Source of the DNA: an uncultured Clostridia bacterium
GTDB taxonomy: Bacteria; Bacillota; Clostridia; TANB77; CAG-508
Assembly: GCA_947589015.1 (NCBI GenBank)
Contig: CANPZF010000008.1
Coordinates: 1 to 64,000 of the forward strand
Length of the DNA stretch: 64,000 bases
Reading direction: 5' to 3'
Each line of letters opens with the position of its first letter. Positions within the stretch are counted from its first letter, which is position 1. Shown here one piece after another: positions 10,428 through 21,243 of this stretch. Below the pieces are notes generated by a model that was not told the origin of the DNA, did no database searches, and was given only the letters and a program-made list of their open reading frames with translations. The position numbers and the translations under genes are program-made.

Positions 10428-12215
10428 ATGAAGGAATATAGAAAAGATTTAGATATTTTAAAAGGAATAAGTATTATAGCTGTAATTTTATATCATGTTG
10501 GAATTTTAAAATCAGGATATTTAGGCGTTGATATATTTTTCTTAATAAATGGTTTCCTGGTAATTCCATCTATTTATCAAAAAATAAAGAATGGTAATTT
10601 TCACTATTTTGAATTTATAAAAAAGAAATATTGTAGATTAGGACCTTTAATAATAATTTTATCAATGATTTGTTTTTTTATTGGATGCATAGGAATGTTA
10701 CCAGATGATAATGAAAATCTTATTGAAAGTATAATTGCTTCATTAGCTTTTTCACAAAATATATTATCATTAGTTACAACTAAAGATTATTGGAATGTTG
10801 TTAATGAATATAAACCGATGATGCATTTGTGGTATATTGGGATTTTGATGGAATTTTATTTATTAATTCCTTTAGTTATCTACTTATTTAAACACATTTC
10901 AAAAATATTGAAAAAGAATTTCGAAAAAGTATATTCCACAGGTTTAATTTTTATGACTATTGTGTCATTGATACTATTTTTTATGCCAAATTTTAGTAAC
11001 GGAAGTAAGTTTTATTTAATATTTTTTAGAATATGGGAATTATTATTGGGAGGAATCATTTCAATATATATAACTAAAATTAAGATAAGGTCAAAAAAAA
11101 TAATAAAGATTGGTTGTCTAGTTCTAATATGTTTATTATTGATTATAGGTATATTTAATACAAATTATAGTACTTTGTGGCAAGATAAAGTAGTTCCAAT
11201 AGGTTCAAAGGATAGTTATAATAGTAATTTAATTATTCCCAATAGCTTAGCAATACTATTAACTTTAATTTTTACAAGTGGGTATATTATTATAAAAGAT
11301 GTTAATATCAGTAATAAGCTAATAGAATATCTAGGAAAAAGTAGTTATAGTATTTTTGTTTGGCATCAGCCAATATTATCGTTTTATAGGTATTTTATTA
11401 AATATGAATTATCAACATTAGGTGTAATTAGTTATTTATTATTGGTATTTATAATTTCTTATATTTCATATAAATTCATCGAAAAGAAGGTTGTATATAC
11501 TCGAAAAAAATTTGCATTTTACATAATTAGTACAGTATTTATATTGACTTGTTCTTTGAATATATTTTTAAAAGCAGGAGTTATTAGAGATGTTCCAGAA
11601 TTAGATATAAATAAAGATAATGCACATTATAACATGCATGCAGAGTACTGTGATAGAGTATATGAATATGATAATGATTTTGAAAAAAATAATAAGATGA
11701 ATATACTAATCATAGGAAATTCGTTTGCTAGAGATTTTGCTAATATATTATTAGAATCTAACTTAAAAGACAAAATTAATTTATCATATCTTTTTAGTTT
11801 AGATGAATCACATATAAATAGAATAAAAGAAAGTGATTATGTATTTTATTTTGGGTACAAAGAAGACCTTCCTAAGTACTTTTGGAGTAACATTCAAAAA
11901 GTAAATAATGTATATGGTATTGGAACAAAGAACTTTGGCGAAAGCAACGGAATAATATATGCAAAAAGATTTAAAGATAATTATTTTAAACAAACAGTTA
12001 TTTTGAACGAAAAATATAGAGAGTTAAATGAGGAGCTTAAAGAAAGTTGGAAGGAAAATTATATAGATTTGATTAGTTGTATAACTGTTGATGGAAATTC
12101 GATAAGAGTATTTACCGAAGACAATAAATTTATAAGTCAAGATTGCCGTCATTTAACAAAAGCTGGTGCAAAATATTATTCTAGAATATTAAAATTTGAG
12201 TATTTGGAAAAATAG
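10428..12215 (+). CDS. Acyltransferase 3 family (OafA/YrhL-like)
   Basis: YRKDLDILKGISIIAVILYHVGILKSGYLGVDIFFLINGFL, multi-TM, C-terminal SGNH-like region. Confidence 0.9.
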   Translation: MKEYRKDLDILKGISIIAVILYHVGILKSGYLGVDIFFLINGFLVIPSIYQKIKNGNFHYFEFIKKKYCRLGPLIIILSMICFFIGCIGMLPDDNENLIESIIASLAFSQNILSLVTTKDYWNVVNEYKPMMHLWYIGILMEFYLLIPLVIYLFKHISKILKKNFEKVYSTGLIFMTIVSLILFFMPNFSNGSKFYLIFFRIWELLLGGIISIYITKIKIRSKKIIKIGCLVLICLLLIIGIFNTNYSTLWQDKVVPIGSKDSYNSNLIIPNSLAILLTLIFTSGYIIIKDVNISNKLIEYLGKSSYSIFVWHQPILSFYRYFIKYELSTLGVISYLLLVFIISYISYKFIEKKVVYTRKKFAFYIISTVFILTCSLNIFLKAGVIRDVPELDINKDNAHYNMHAEYCDRVYEYDNDFEKNNKMNILIIGNSFARDFANILLESNLKDKINLSYLFSLDESHINRIKESDYVFYFGYKEDLPKYFWSNIQKVNNVYGIGTKNFGESNGIIYAKRFKDNYFKQTVILNEKYRELNEELKESWKENYIDLISCITVDGNSIRVFTEDNKFISQDCRHLTKAGAKYYSRILKFEYLEK

Positions 12216-12225
12216 GAGAATAGAT

Positions 12226-13413
12226 ATGAAAATTGTTCAAATATGTACAAATGTAATGAGTGGTTCGGTGGGAAAAATAGTAAGAGATTTGAGTGAAGAA
12301 TTAAATAAAAATAATATACAGACTTTAGTGTGTTATGGAAGAGGAAATAAATTAACAATATTAAATTCATTTAAATTTGACAATAAAATTGACGTTTATA
12401 GTCATGCAATTTTAGCTAGGATGTTTGACGATGATGGATTACATTCAAAAAGAGCAACATTAAGGCTAATAAAGAAATTAGAAGAGTTTGAACCAGATAT
12501 AGTTCATTTACATTGCTTACATGGATATTATATAAATTATCCAATATTATTTGACTATTTAAATAAAAAAAATATAAAAGTAGTGTGGACTCTACATGAT
12601 TGTTGGTCATTTACAGGACATTGTTGCTATTTTTCATTTGAAAATTGTGAAAAATGGATAAAACAATGTGAAAGATGTCCTCAATTAAAAACATATCCGA
12701 AATCTTATTTTAAGGACAATTCAAAAAGAAATTTTCAGGTTAAAAAAGAAATTTTTTGTAATTTACAAAATTTATGTATAGTAACTCCAAGCAATTGGTT
12801 AAAAGATTTAGTAAAAAAATCGTTCTTTAAATCTAAAAATATTGAAGTTATAAATAATGGGATTGATTTAGATATAATAAAGGGTTTAAAAAATACTAAC
12901 AAATCTAAAAAGGAGAAAATTATACTAGGTGTTGCATCTATTTGGAATGAAAGAAAGGGATTACAAGATTTTGTTGAATTAGCTAAAAACATTAAAAATC
13001 ATAGTCAATATAAGATTATATTAGTTGGAATAAAAAAAGAGCAAATGAAATTATTACCCAATAATGTTATTGCCATAAATCGAACAGAAAATAGAGAACA
13101 ATTATTTAAGTTATACAAACAAGCAACTATTTTTTTTAATCCAACTTATGAAGACAATTATCCAACAGTAAATATAGAAGCTTTCGCATGTGGGACACCT
13201 ATCATTACATATAATTCTGGAGGCAGTCCAGAATTAATAAACAAATTTGACTGCGGAAAGGTAATAAAAAGAAAAGACTATAAAGAATTATTAAGATGGT
13301 GTGATTACTATTATAATAGACAATTAATTATAAGTGAGGAAGAATTAAAAGAAATTTCTAAGGAAAATATGTTGACTAAATATTTAGATGTTTATAATAA
13401 ATTAATGAGGTAA
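12226..13413 (+). CDS. Glycosyltransferase family 4
   Basis: GSVGKIVRDL..., WTLHDCWSFTGHC, NPTYEDNYPTVNIEAFACGTPIITYNSGGSPE. Confidence 0.92.
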   Translation: MKIVQICTNVMSGSVGKIVRDLSEELNKNNIQTLVCYGRGNKLTILNSFKFDNKIDVYSHAILARMFDDDGLHSKRATLRLIKKLEEFEPDIVHLHCLHGYYINYPILFDYLNKKNIKVVWTLHDCWSFTGHCCYFSFENCEKWIKQCERCPQLKTYPKSYFKDNSKRNFQVKKEIFCNLQNLCIVTPSNWLKDLVKKSFFKSKNIEVINNGIDLDIIKGLKNTNKSKKEKIILGVASIWNERKGLQDFVELAKNIKNHSQYKIILVGIKKEQMKLLPNNVIAINRTENREQLFKLYKQATIFFNPTYEDNYPTVNIEAFACGTPIITYNSGGSPELINKFDCGKVIKRKDYKELLRWCDYYYNRQLIISEEELKEISKENMLTKYLDVYNKLMR

Positions 13414-13468
13414 AGATATTGGAAGAACTAAAAATTAATGTAATTATTCTAATATGCGGGAGGAACAG

Positions 13469-14749
13469 ATGAACAAAAGACATGGTATTTATCATTTATA
13501 TATTTTAGGTATTTTTTGCTTGCTAATATTTTCTGTAATAAATTTAATAAGAAAAGTATATTATCAAAATATTGTTGCAAGTACATTATTAATATTTAAT
13601 TTAGTTAATTTATTAAAATATAGAAGTAATAAGAATATTTTTTTTGTGTCTTTAATGTTATGTTATTTTAATTATAGTGTAATAATATGTAGATATTTAT
13701 TTGGAGGAACAGAACTATTACAAAGTTTGTATAATCAATTGTATTTTACAGATACATTAGGATTAAGTATTAATCTATTATTACTATTTAATACTATAAT
13801 TTATATACCAATTTGTATATATACAAAAAAAAATGATGACAAAGAAGACATGTTTGAGTACAAATTAAAAATTGAAAATTTTAAATATAGAAAAATAATT
13901 TTAACGTCATTGAAATTAATAATTATTCTAATACTTTTTTATCATGTATTTAGAGGAATTACTTATAATACAACACTTTTTGAGTATTTATTTATAATAT
14001 TTATATTTGCTTTTTTCATGTCAAAAGGAGAAAAAAAAGAAAAAAGAACCTTCGAAATTTTATTAGTTTTGTGTTGTATATATTCTCTATATGTAGGAGA
14101 AAGAATAGGGGTACTACAATTTTTAATTTCAGATTTTGTGATTAATTATTTGGAAATATTAAAAGTAAAATCAATAATTTTAATAACTATTTGTGGCATA
14201 TTCTTCTTTACTTTTATGGGAGTATATGGTGACATACTAGATGCCAATAATGATTTTAGTAGTTTAACGATAGAAAAAGTATGGGATGCATTTTCAGAAA
14301 GAAGATTTGCTCTCGATACATCAGTATCAGCATATTTTACAACTTCATCTATGATTGATGTGAGTAGAATGATTGAAGATAATGAAAGATTAGAAAATTT
14401 TAAGGAATATTTTTCAGATTATTTAATTAAAGGAAGCAAGAGTAATTATAAAAATTTACCTATAGTTGTAAGAGAGTATCAGGTTAACTATGCTGGTGGA
14501 TTTTTGATAGGCTATTTTTATTATTGGCTAGGAATTTGGGGAGTAATTGGAATATCTCTATATATTGCAATTTTATTTAAAAAAGTAATAATCATTAAAA
14601 AAACGACTTCTAATTTTATAAAAACTTATTCAGTATATTTTATTACAACTTTACCGAGATGGTATTTGTATGCACCTAGTTTATTATTTAGAGGAAGTTT
14701 GATTTTTATAATAATTTACATATTGATTAATGGATATGTAAAAAAATAG
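13469..14749 (+). CDS. Polysaccharide polymerase (Wzy-like), multi-TM
   Basis: Multi-TM protein in capsule cluster; GGAGG before ATG 13469. Confidence 0.6.
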   Translation: MNKRHGIYHLYILGIFCLLIFSVINLIRKVYYQNIVASTLLIFNLVNLLKYRSNKNIFFVSLMLCYFNYSVIICRYLFGGTELLQSLYNQLYFTDTLGLSINLLLLFNTIIYIPICIYTKKNDDKEDMFEYKLKIENFKYRKIILTSLKLIIILILFYHVFRGITYNTTLFEYLFIIFIFAFFMSKGEKKEKRTFEILLVLCCIYSLYVGERIGVLQFLISDFVINYLEILKVKSIILITICGIFFFTFMGVYGDILDANNDFSSLTIEKVWDAFSERRFALDTSVSAYFTTSSMIDVSRMIEDNERLENFKEYFSDYLIKGSKSNYKNLPIVVREYQVNYAGGFLIGYFYYWLGIWGVIGISLYIAILFKKVIIIKKTTSNFIKTYSVYFITTLPRWYLYAPSLLFRGSLIFIIIYILINGYVKK

Positions 14750-14772
14750 AAATGATAGTAGGAGGAAAAAAT

Positions 14773-15882
14773 ATGAAAATAGGAATAATAACATATCATT
14801 TTGCGAGAAACTATGGAGCAGTTTTACAAGCCTATGCATTACAAGAATACTTGAAGCAAAAAGGTAATAATATCACAATAATTAATTATGTAGATGATAA
14901 CCAAAAAAATAATAATTCAGTGTTTCGTAGTAAAAATGGAATAAAAAGTGTTATTTATAATATTATACTTTTTCCAATTCTTATAGATAGAATTAGGAAG
15001 GTAAAGAAATTTCAAAATTTTATAGATAATTATCTTAATTGTTCACCCAGACTTAAAACAATTGAGGAATTAAAAAATTATATAGATAAAAATGAATTTG
15101 ATTATATAATATCTGGAAGTGACCAAGTTTGGAATCCTAATATTATGGATTTTTCAGAAGCTTTCTTACTTCCAATAAATACAAAAAGTAAAAAGGCAAC
15201 ATATGCAGCAAGTATTGGAAATGCGAAGGTAGAAGATCTAATTAAATATAAGGAATATATAAATGACTTTAAATATATTGCTTTGAGAGAAAAAGAATCA
15301 GTTAAAATTATAAGCTCATTAACAAATAAAGATATAGCAGTAGTTAATGACCCAGTTGCATTATTTAATAAAATGGAATGGGAAAAACTTTGCTATAACG
15401 AGAATTTAAGAAAAGATAAATATTTATTATGCTATTTTTTACATAAAAAATATTTAAATAAAGAATATAAAATTGCTAAAAAAATTGCAAAAGACAAAAA
15501 ATTAAAATTAATAATGATTAACTCAAATTTTTCATTAAAAAGTTTTTATTGGAATTGCATGAGAGATGTTGGTCCTATAGATTTTTTAACTTTATTTAAA
15601 AATGCAGAATATATTTGTACAGATTCTTTTCATGGTACTATGTTTTCTTTAATATATGAAAAAAATTTTAATGTATTTACTTCTAATAAAGAGAAGCAAG
15701 ATTCTAGAAGAGAAAATATTTTAAAAAATGCAGGTATGATGTGCAGATTAGTATACATGGAAAATGGAACAGATAAATTGGACACAAGTGTAATTGATTA
15801 TAAGAATATTAGTGAAGAGTTTTATAATAGCATAAATATTTCAAAAAAATATTTAGATAAAATTCAACATGACAATAATTAA
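14773..15882 (+). CDS. Polysaccharide pyruvyl transferase family protein
   Basis: MKIGIITYHFARNYGAVLQAYALQEYL, SGSDQVWNP, TDSFHGTMFSLIYEKNF. Confidence 0.92.
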   Translation: MKIGIITYHFARNYGAVLQAYALQEYLKQKGNNITIINYVDDNQKNNNSVFRSKNGIKSVIYNIILFPILIDRIRKVKKFQNFIDNYLNCSPRLKTIEELKNYIDKNEFDYIISGSDQVWNPNIMDFSEAFLLPINTKSKKATYAASIGNAKVEDLIKYKEYINDFKYIALREKESVKIISSLTNKDIAVVNDPVALFNKMEWEKLCYNENLRKDKYLLCYFLHKKYLNKEYKIAKKIAKDKKLKLIMINSNFSLKSFYWNCMRDVGPIDFLTLFKNAEYICTDSFHGTMFSLIYEKNFNVFTSNKEKQDSRRENILKNAGMMCRLVYMENGTDKLDTSVIDYKNISEEFYNSINISKKYLDKIQHDNN

Positions 15883-15895
15883 AAGGAAGAATATC

Positions 15896-17335
15896 ATGGA
15901 AAACATGAAAGAAAAAGTAGAAAATAGACAAACAAACAAAATAAAAGATTTAATAAAAAATACTATTATTATTTTTATAGGAAAAGCTTCAACACAACTA
16001 ATTTCATTTTTATTGTTACCTTTATATACATCTTATATAATTACAAGTGAATATGGATATGTAGATTTAGTAACAACTTATGTAGCACTTATTGTTTTAG
16101 CCATAACGCTAGAATTGGACTTAGCAGCATTTAGATTTTTAATTGATTATAGAGAAGATGAACAGGGAAAACAAAAAATTATAACAAATGTATTTTTATG
16201 CTTAATAGTAACAACTATAATATTTGTAATAAGTTTCTTCGTTATTAATATAATTTTTAAATTTGAATATGCAAATTTAATACTATTAATGATAATTTCT
16301 AATGCATTTTCAAGTATAATGCTTCAATTTGCAAGAGGATTAGGAAAAAATTTAGATTATTCTATTGCTTGTATTATAGGTGGACTTGCTAATGTCGTAC
16401 TAAATGTAATATTAATAATAGATTTAGGTTATGGAGGAAAGGGATTATTTATAGCAATGGCTATTTCTAATATAACTATCTCATTGTATTTAATATTTAA
16501 ATTAAAAATATATAAAATGATTAACTTTAAATTTAGAGATAGAAAAACAATAAAAAAACTATTGAGATATTCTATTCCACTAATTCCGAATCAAATATCT
16601 TGGTGGATTATTGATGCTTCAGACAGAACTATTGTTTCTATATTTTTAGGAGTAGCATCAAATGGAATATATTCAATAGCTAATAAAATCCCTACAATAC
16701 TTAATGGTGTCTATAGTATTTTCCATTTATCATGGTCTGAGCAAGCATCTATACACTTTGAAGAGAAAGAAAAAGAAAAATATTTTAGTACTGTTGTAAA
16801 TAATGGCATAAAAATATTTGGATCACTGTGTTTGATTATTATTTCAGTACTTCCTATAATTTTTAATATACTTATAAATCAGAATTATGCAGATGCATAC
16901 TATCAAATACCAATAATATTATTAGGTATTTTCTCAAACATAGTCATGTCTTTAATTGCTGTAGTATATGTAGCAAAAAAAATGTCAAAAGAACTTGCAA
17001 AAACATCAACAATTGCGGCTATAATCAATATTATAATAAATTTATCCCTAATTAAATTTATAGGACTTTATGCTGCATCTGTATCAACATTTGTTTCCTA
17101 TACAATAATTATGGTTTATAGATGGATAGATGTAAAAAAATACATTTCTATAAAGTTAGATAAAAGGATGATTTTAAAATTTGTTTTAGCATTTATTATT
17201 TCTATATATTTTTATTATATGAAAATATATAATGAGATAGTATTTGGCTTAACTATGATAGTTGTAATGTTTATTAACAAAGAAAACTTAAAAAGTATTG
17301 TTAAATCCTTAAGGATTTTCATAAGTAAAAAATAA
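15896..17335 (+). CDS. Flippase (Wzx, MATE/MOP superfamily)
   Basis: Polytopic; IKDLIKNTIIIFIGKASTQLISFLLLPLYTSYI. Confidence 0.88.
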   Translation: MENMKEKVENRQTNKIKDLIKNTIIIFIGKASTQLISFLLLPLYTSYIITSEYGYVDLVTTYVALIVLAITLELDLAAFRFLIDYREDEQGKQKIITNVFLCLIVTTIIFVISFFVINIIFKFEYANLILLMIISNAFSSIMLQFARGLGKNLDYSIACIIGGLANVVLNVILIIDLGYGGKGLFIAMAISNITISLYLIFKLKIYKMINFKFRDRKTIKKLLRYSIPLIPNQISWWIIDASDRTIVSIFLGVASNGIYSIANKIPTILNGVYSIFHLSWSEQASIHFEEKEKEKYFSTVVNNGIKIFGSLCLIIISVLPIIFNILINQNYADAYYQIPIILLGIFSNIVMSLIAVVYVAKKMSKELAKTSTIAAIINIIINLSLIKFIGLYAASVSTFVSYTIIMVYRWIDVKKYISIKLDKRMILKFVLAFIISIYFYYMKIYNEIVFGLTMIVVMFINKENLKSIVKSLRIFISKK

Positions 17336-17356
17336 ATAATAAGGAGAAGGATTATA

Positions 17357-19111
17357 ATGAAGCAACTATATTATTCAAACGAAAAAAATGTTCAAATTTT
17401 AATAAGTCTATTAAAAGCACATAATATAAGAAAAGTTATAGCAAGTCCAGGAACTTGTAATATAAGCTTTGTTGGAAGTATACAAAAGGATCCTTTTTTT
17501 CAGATATATTCATGTGTAGATGAAAGATCTGCATGTTATATGGCATGTGGATTAGCAGAAGAAAGCGGAGAACCTGTAGTATTGAGTTGTACAGGAGCAA
17601 CTGCATCACGAAACTATATACCAGGATTAACAGAGGCATATTATAGAAAACTACCAATACTTGCGATAACTTTTGCATTTCATCAAGCAAATCTAGGAAA
17701 TAATATACCACAATTTATAGATAGAACAACTACACTTAAAGATATGGTGAAATTAAGTGTTCAAGTGCCTATCATTAATAATCAAGATGACAAATGGCAA
17801 TGTGAAATAGCAATTAATAAAGCCATATTAGAGTTAAATAGAAATGGAAAAGGTCCAGTACATATTAATTTTATAAATATTATGGGTGAAAAAGGATTTG
17901 ATACAAAAGAATTACCAAAGACAAGAAAAATATATAGGTTAAAGTATAATGATGAATTTCCAAAAATATTAGATGGAAAAATAGGAATTTTCATAGGAGC
18001 ACATAGTAAGTTTGATGAAAACTTAACAAGACAAATAGAAGAATTTTGTGAAAAGAATAACTCAATTGTCTTATGTGATTATACAAGCAACTATTATGGA
18101 AAGTACAGAATTTTAGGTAATTTAATATGTAATCAAGAAAGATATGAATTTTCAGAGAATAATTTTGATTTGTTAATTCACATTGGAAATGTTTCAGGTT
18201 CATATATGAAAATAAAAACAAAAGAAGTTTGGAGAGTAAATCCTGATGGAGAAATTAGGGATACATTTAGAAAATTAAAATATGTTTTTGAAATGAATGA
18301 ATTTCAATTTTTTGAAAAAATCAATAGAATGAGCGAAGAAAAACAAAAAAATATTGAATTCTATCAAAAATGGAAAAAAGAATTTAATGAAATAGAGAGA
18401 AAAATAGATTTAAATCAAATATGTTTTTCTAATATTTGGGTTGCTAAGAATATAATTGATAGATTACCAAATGAGAGTACTGTACACCTAGCTATCTTAA
18501 ATACATTAAGATCTTGGAATTTTTTTGATAATGACAAAAGAATTTATGGATATTCAAATACAGGTGGCTTTGGAATAGATGGAATAACTTCATCACTAAT
18601 TGGAGCATCTTTAGCAAACAAAGAAAAGATTTACTATGGAATAGTAGGAGATTTAGGCTTTTTCTATGACCTAAATGCTATTGGAAATATAAACATAAAG
18701 AACAATGTAAGATTAATGGTTATAAATAATGGTGGAGGTACAGAATTTCATATTCATATCTGCCCAGGATATAAATTCGGTGAAGATGTAAATGCCTATA
18801 TTGCGGCAGATGGACACTTTGGAAATAAATCAAAAGAACTTGTAAAGCATTATGCACAAGATCTAGGATTTGAATATTTAAGTGCCGAGACAAAAGATGA
18901 ATTTTTGTCTAAAATAGATTATTTCATATCACAAACTGGATATGAAAGATCTATTATTTTTGAGGTATTTACAGATGCCAAACATGAAGATTTAGCTTTA
19001 AAAACTATTACAAATTTAAAAACTTCAATTTCTGGAAAAACCAAAAAAACCTTAAAAGAAGTATTAAGTCCAAAAACTAAACAAGCTATAAAAAATATAA
19101 TAAAAAAATAA
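17357..19111 (+). CDS. Thiamine-diphosphate-dependent enzyme, MenD-like
   Basis: VIASPGTCNISFVGSI, DERSACYMACGLAEESGEPVVLSCTGATASRNYIPGLTEAYYRKLPILAIT; C-terminal GDLGFFYDLNAIGN. Confidence 0.8.
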   Translation: MKQLYYSNEKNVQILISLLKAHNIRKVIASPGTCNISFVGSIQKDPFFQIYSCVDERSACYMACGLAEESGEPVVLSCTGATASRNYIPGLTEAYYRKLPILAITFAFHQANLGNNIPQFIDRTTTLKDMVKLSVQVPIINNQDDKWQCEIAINKAILELNRNGKGPVHINFINIMGEKGFDTKELPKTRKIYRLKYNDEFPKILDGKIGIFIGAHSKFDENLTRQIEEFCEKNNSIVLCDYTSNYYGKYRILGNLICNQERYEFSENNFDLLIHIGNVSGSYMKIKTKEVWRVNPDGEIRDTFRKLKYVFEMNEFQFFEKINRMSEEKQKNIEFYQKWKKEFNEIERKIDLNQICFSNIWVAKNIIDRLPNESTVHLAILNTLRSWNFFDNDKRIYGYSNTGGFGIDGITSSLIGASLANKEKIYYGIVGDLGFFYDLNAIGNINIKNNVRLMVINNGGGTEFHIHICPGYKFGEDVNAYIAADGHFGNKSKELVKHYAQDLGFEYLSAETKDEFLSKIDYFISQTGYERSIIFEVFTDAKHEDLALKTITNLKTSISGKTKKTLKEVLSPKTKQAIKNIIKK

Positions 19112-19124
19112 GAGGAGGCAATAA

Positions 19125-20000
19125 ATGTTATTTAAACACGAGATAAAACATTTTATTAAAATTACAAAATTTGCTTGTAAAAATATACTAAAAAGAAAAA
19201 TACCTATATATATACCTGTATACGAATCAAATATACTTAAAGGAAGAATAGCACTTATTACAGGTGCTACTTCAGGAATAGGTTATTCAATAGCAGATTC
19301 TTTTTGTAAAAATGGTTGTACAGTAATAATAACTGGTAGGAATAAGAATAAGTTACAAATGGCAAAAGAAAAACTAGAAAAAGAAAACTCTAAAGCTAGA
19401 GTATATGAGAATATATTAGATTTATCAGATATCAAATCTTTTGAAAGTAGATTAAAAGAAATAATAGAAAAAATTGGAAATAAAAATATAGATATTTTAG
19501 TTAATAATGCTGGAATTTCTGCAAGAAATTATACTTTAGAAAACAACAAAATAGAAGAATATGATGCTATAATGGATTGTAATTTAAAAGGTACATTCTT
19601 TTTATCCAACATAGTTATTAAATATATGGAAAAGAACAAAATAAAAGGAAATATATTAAATATAGGTAGTTCTAGTGGTAACAGACCAGCAATAGATCCA
19701 TATGCTATATCAAAATGGGGAATAAGAGGATTAACATTAGGAATGGCAAAAAAATATATAGATAATGACATTATAGTAAATGGAATTTCTCCAGGACCAA
19801 CAGCTACAAAAATGATGAAAGATGAAGAAGATGAAGATATTAGTAGATTACAATATCCAATGGACAGATTTGTTACACCAGAGGAAGTGGCAAATTTAGC
19901 AGTTTTCTTAGTTAGTGATATGGGTAGAACAATTGTTGGACAAACAATTTATATGTCAAGTGGATTGGGTGTTATTACATTTGATGATGCAGACTATTAG
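19125..20000 (+). CDS. SDR family oxidoreductase
   Basis: GRIALITGATSGIGYSIADSF, NNAGISARNY, YAISKWGIRGLT. Confidence 0.92.
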   Translation: MLFKHEIKHFIKITKFACKNILKRKIPIYIPVYESNILKGRIALITGATSGIGYSIADSFCKNGCTVIITGRNKNKLQMAKEKLEKENSKARVYENILDLSDIKSFESRLKEIIEKIGNKNIDILVNNAGISARNYTLENNKIEEYDAIMDCNLKGTFFLSNIVIKYMEKNKIKGNILNIGSSSGNRPAIDPYAISKWGIRGLTLGMAKKYIDNDIIVNGISPGPTATKMMKDEEDEDISRLQYPMDRFVTPEEVANLAVFLVSDMGRTIVGQTIYMSSGLGVITFDDADY

Positions 20001-20044
20001 AATTAAAAGCAAAATCAATATTTACATATATAGAAGTAACAAAC

Positions 20045-20082
20045 AAAATTGGTAAAATATATATATTTAAATATATATTTAC
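20045..20082. terminator. Stem-loop terminator at end of polysaccharide cluster
   Basis: AAAATTGGTAAATATAT...ATATATTTACCAATTTT. Confidence 0.65.
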
Positions 20083-20294
20083 CAATTTTAATTTTTTAAT
20101 ACCATTATATTTTCATTTTTTATGTTATCATTTTATAAAGAGTATGATTATTTTGAAAAGTAGTAGATTCACAAGTTAAGTGAAAAGTGTGAAAAAAGAT
20201 AAAAAATTAAATAATATTTATATTTGACCACTCATCTCAATAGAAAAATTTTCAAAAATGATGTATAACTAAATAATAGAAAAGTGAGGTAGAC

Positions 20295-21221
20295 ATGAAT
20301 AATATAAAAATCACCAAAACAAGTAGTTATTTACCCAAAGAGATAATTACAAATGAATACTTAGAAAAAAAATTAAACTTAGAAAAAGGATATATAGAAA
20401 AAAGAAGTGGAATACAAGAAAGAAGATATGTAAAAAACGAAACAATAGAAGAAATTGCAATTGAAGTAACAAAAAACATGAAACTAACACAAGAGGAAAA
20501 AGACCAAATAGGAATTGTAATAGTAGCAACAACAACAACAAACAATCTAATGCCAGGGATAGCAAATCACATTCAAAAAACTCTAAATATAGAACCATGT
20601 ATTTGCTTAGATATATTAGCAGGCTGTAGTGGATTTATAAATGCAATGGATATAGCAAAATTATATATTGAAAGTGGCAAAGTAGAAAAAGCTTTAATAA
20701 TAGGGGTAGATATACTTTCAAAATATACAAATGAAAAAGATGTAAATACAGCAATACTATTATCAGATGGAGCAGGAGCAGTACTATTAGAAAAAAGTAA
20801 TGAAGAAAAAGAATATATGTCATATATAGTAGCAGATGGAAGAAATAATGAAATGCTAACTTGTAAATCAAATCAAAAAATTGAAATGGATGGAAAAGAA
20901 GTATATAAATATGCAGTAACAGTTCCAACACAGAATGTAAAGAAATTATTAGATAAATCAAATGAAGATATAAGTAATATAAAATATTTTATAATGCATC
21001 AATCTAATAAAAAAATTCTGAAAGGAATAGCAACAAGGCTTAGCATAAAAGAAAATAGAATATATACAAACATAGAAAAAGTTGGAAATACATTCTGTGC
21101 AAGTATACCCATAGTGTTAGATGAAATGATAAAAAAAGAATTGTTAGAAAGAGGAGACAAAATTGTTTTACTAGGATATGGTGGGGGAATGAACACAGGA
21201 AGTATATTAATAGAATTTTAG
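20295..21221 (+). CDS. fabH: Beta-ketoacyl-ACP synthase III
   Basis: FabH motifs: EKRSGIQERRYV, CLDILAGCSGFINAMDIA, MHQSNKKI. Confidence 0.93.
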   Translation: MNNIKITKTSSYLPKEIITNEYLEKKLNLEKGYIEKRSGIQERRYVKNETIEEIAIEVTKNMKLTQEEKDQIGIVIVATTTTNNLMPGIANHIQKTLNIEPCICLDILAGCSGFINAMDIAKLYIESGKVEKALIIGVDILSKYTNEKDVNTAILLSDGAGAVLLEKSNEEKEYMSYIVADGRNNEMLTCKSNQKIEMDGKEVYKYAVTVPTQNVKKLLDKSNEDISNIKYFIMHQSNKKILKGIATRLSIKENRIYTNIEKVGNTFCASIPIVLDEMIKKELLERGDKIVLLGYGGGMNTGSILIEF

Positions 21222-21243
21222 AATGAGAAGAGGAGAGAGAAAA

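Noticed and set aside
13454-13468. In-frame CGG at the start of ORF 13454 (MREEQ...)
   Set aside because: GGGAGGAAC is the ribosome binding site; the real start is ATG 13469, so this CGG is non-coding.
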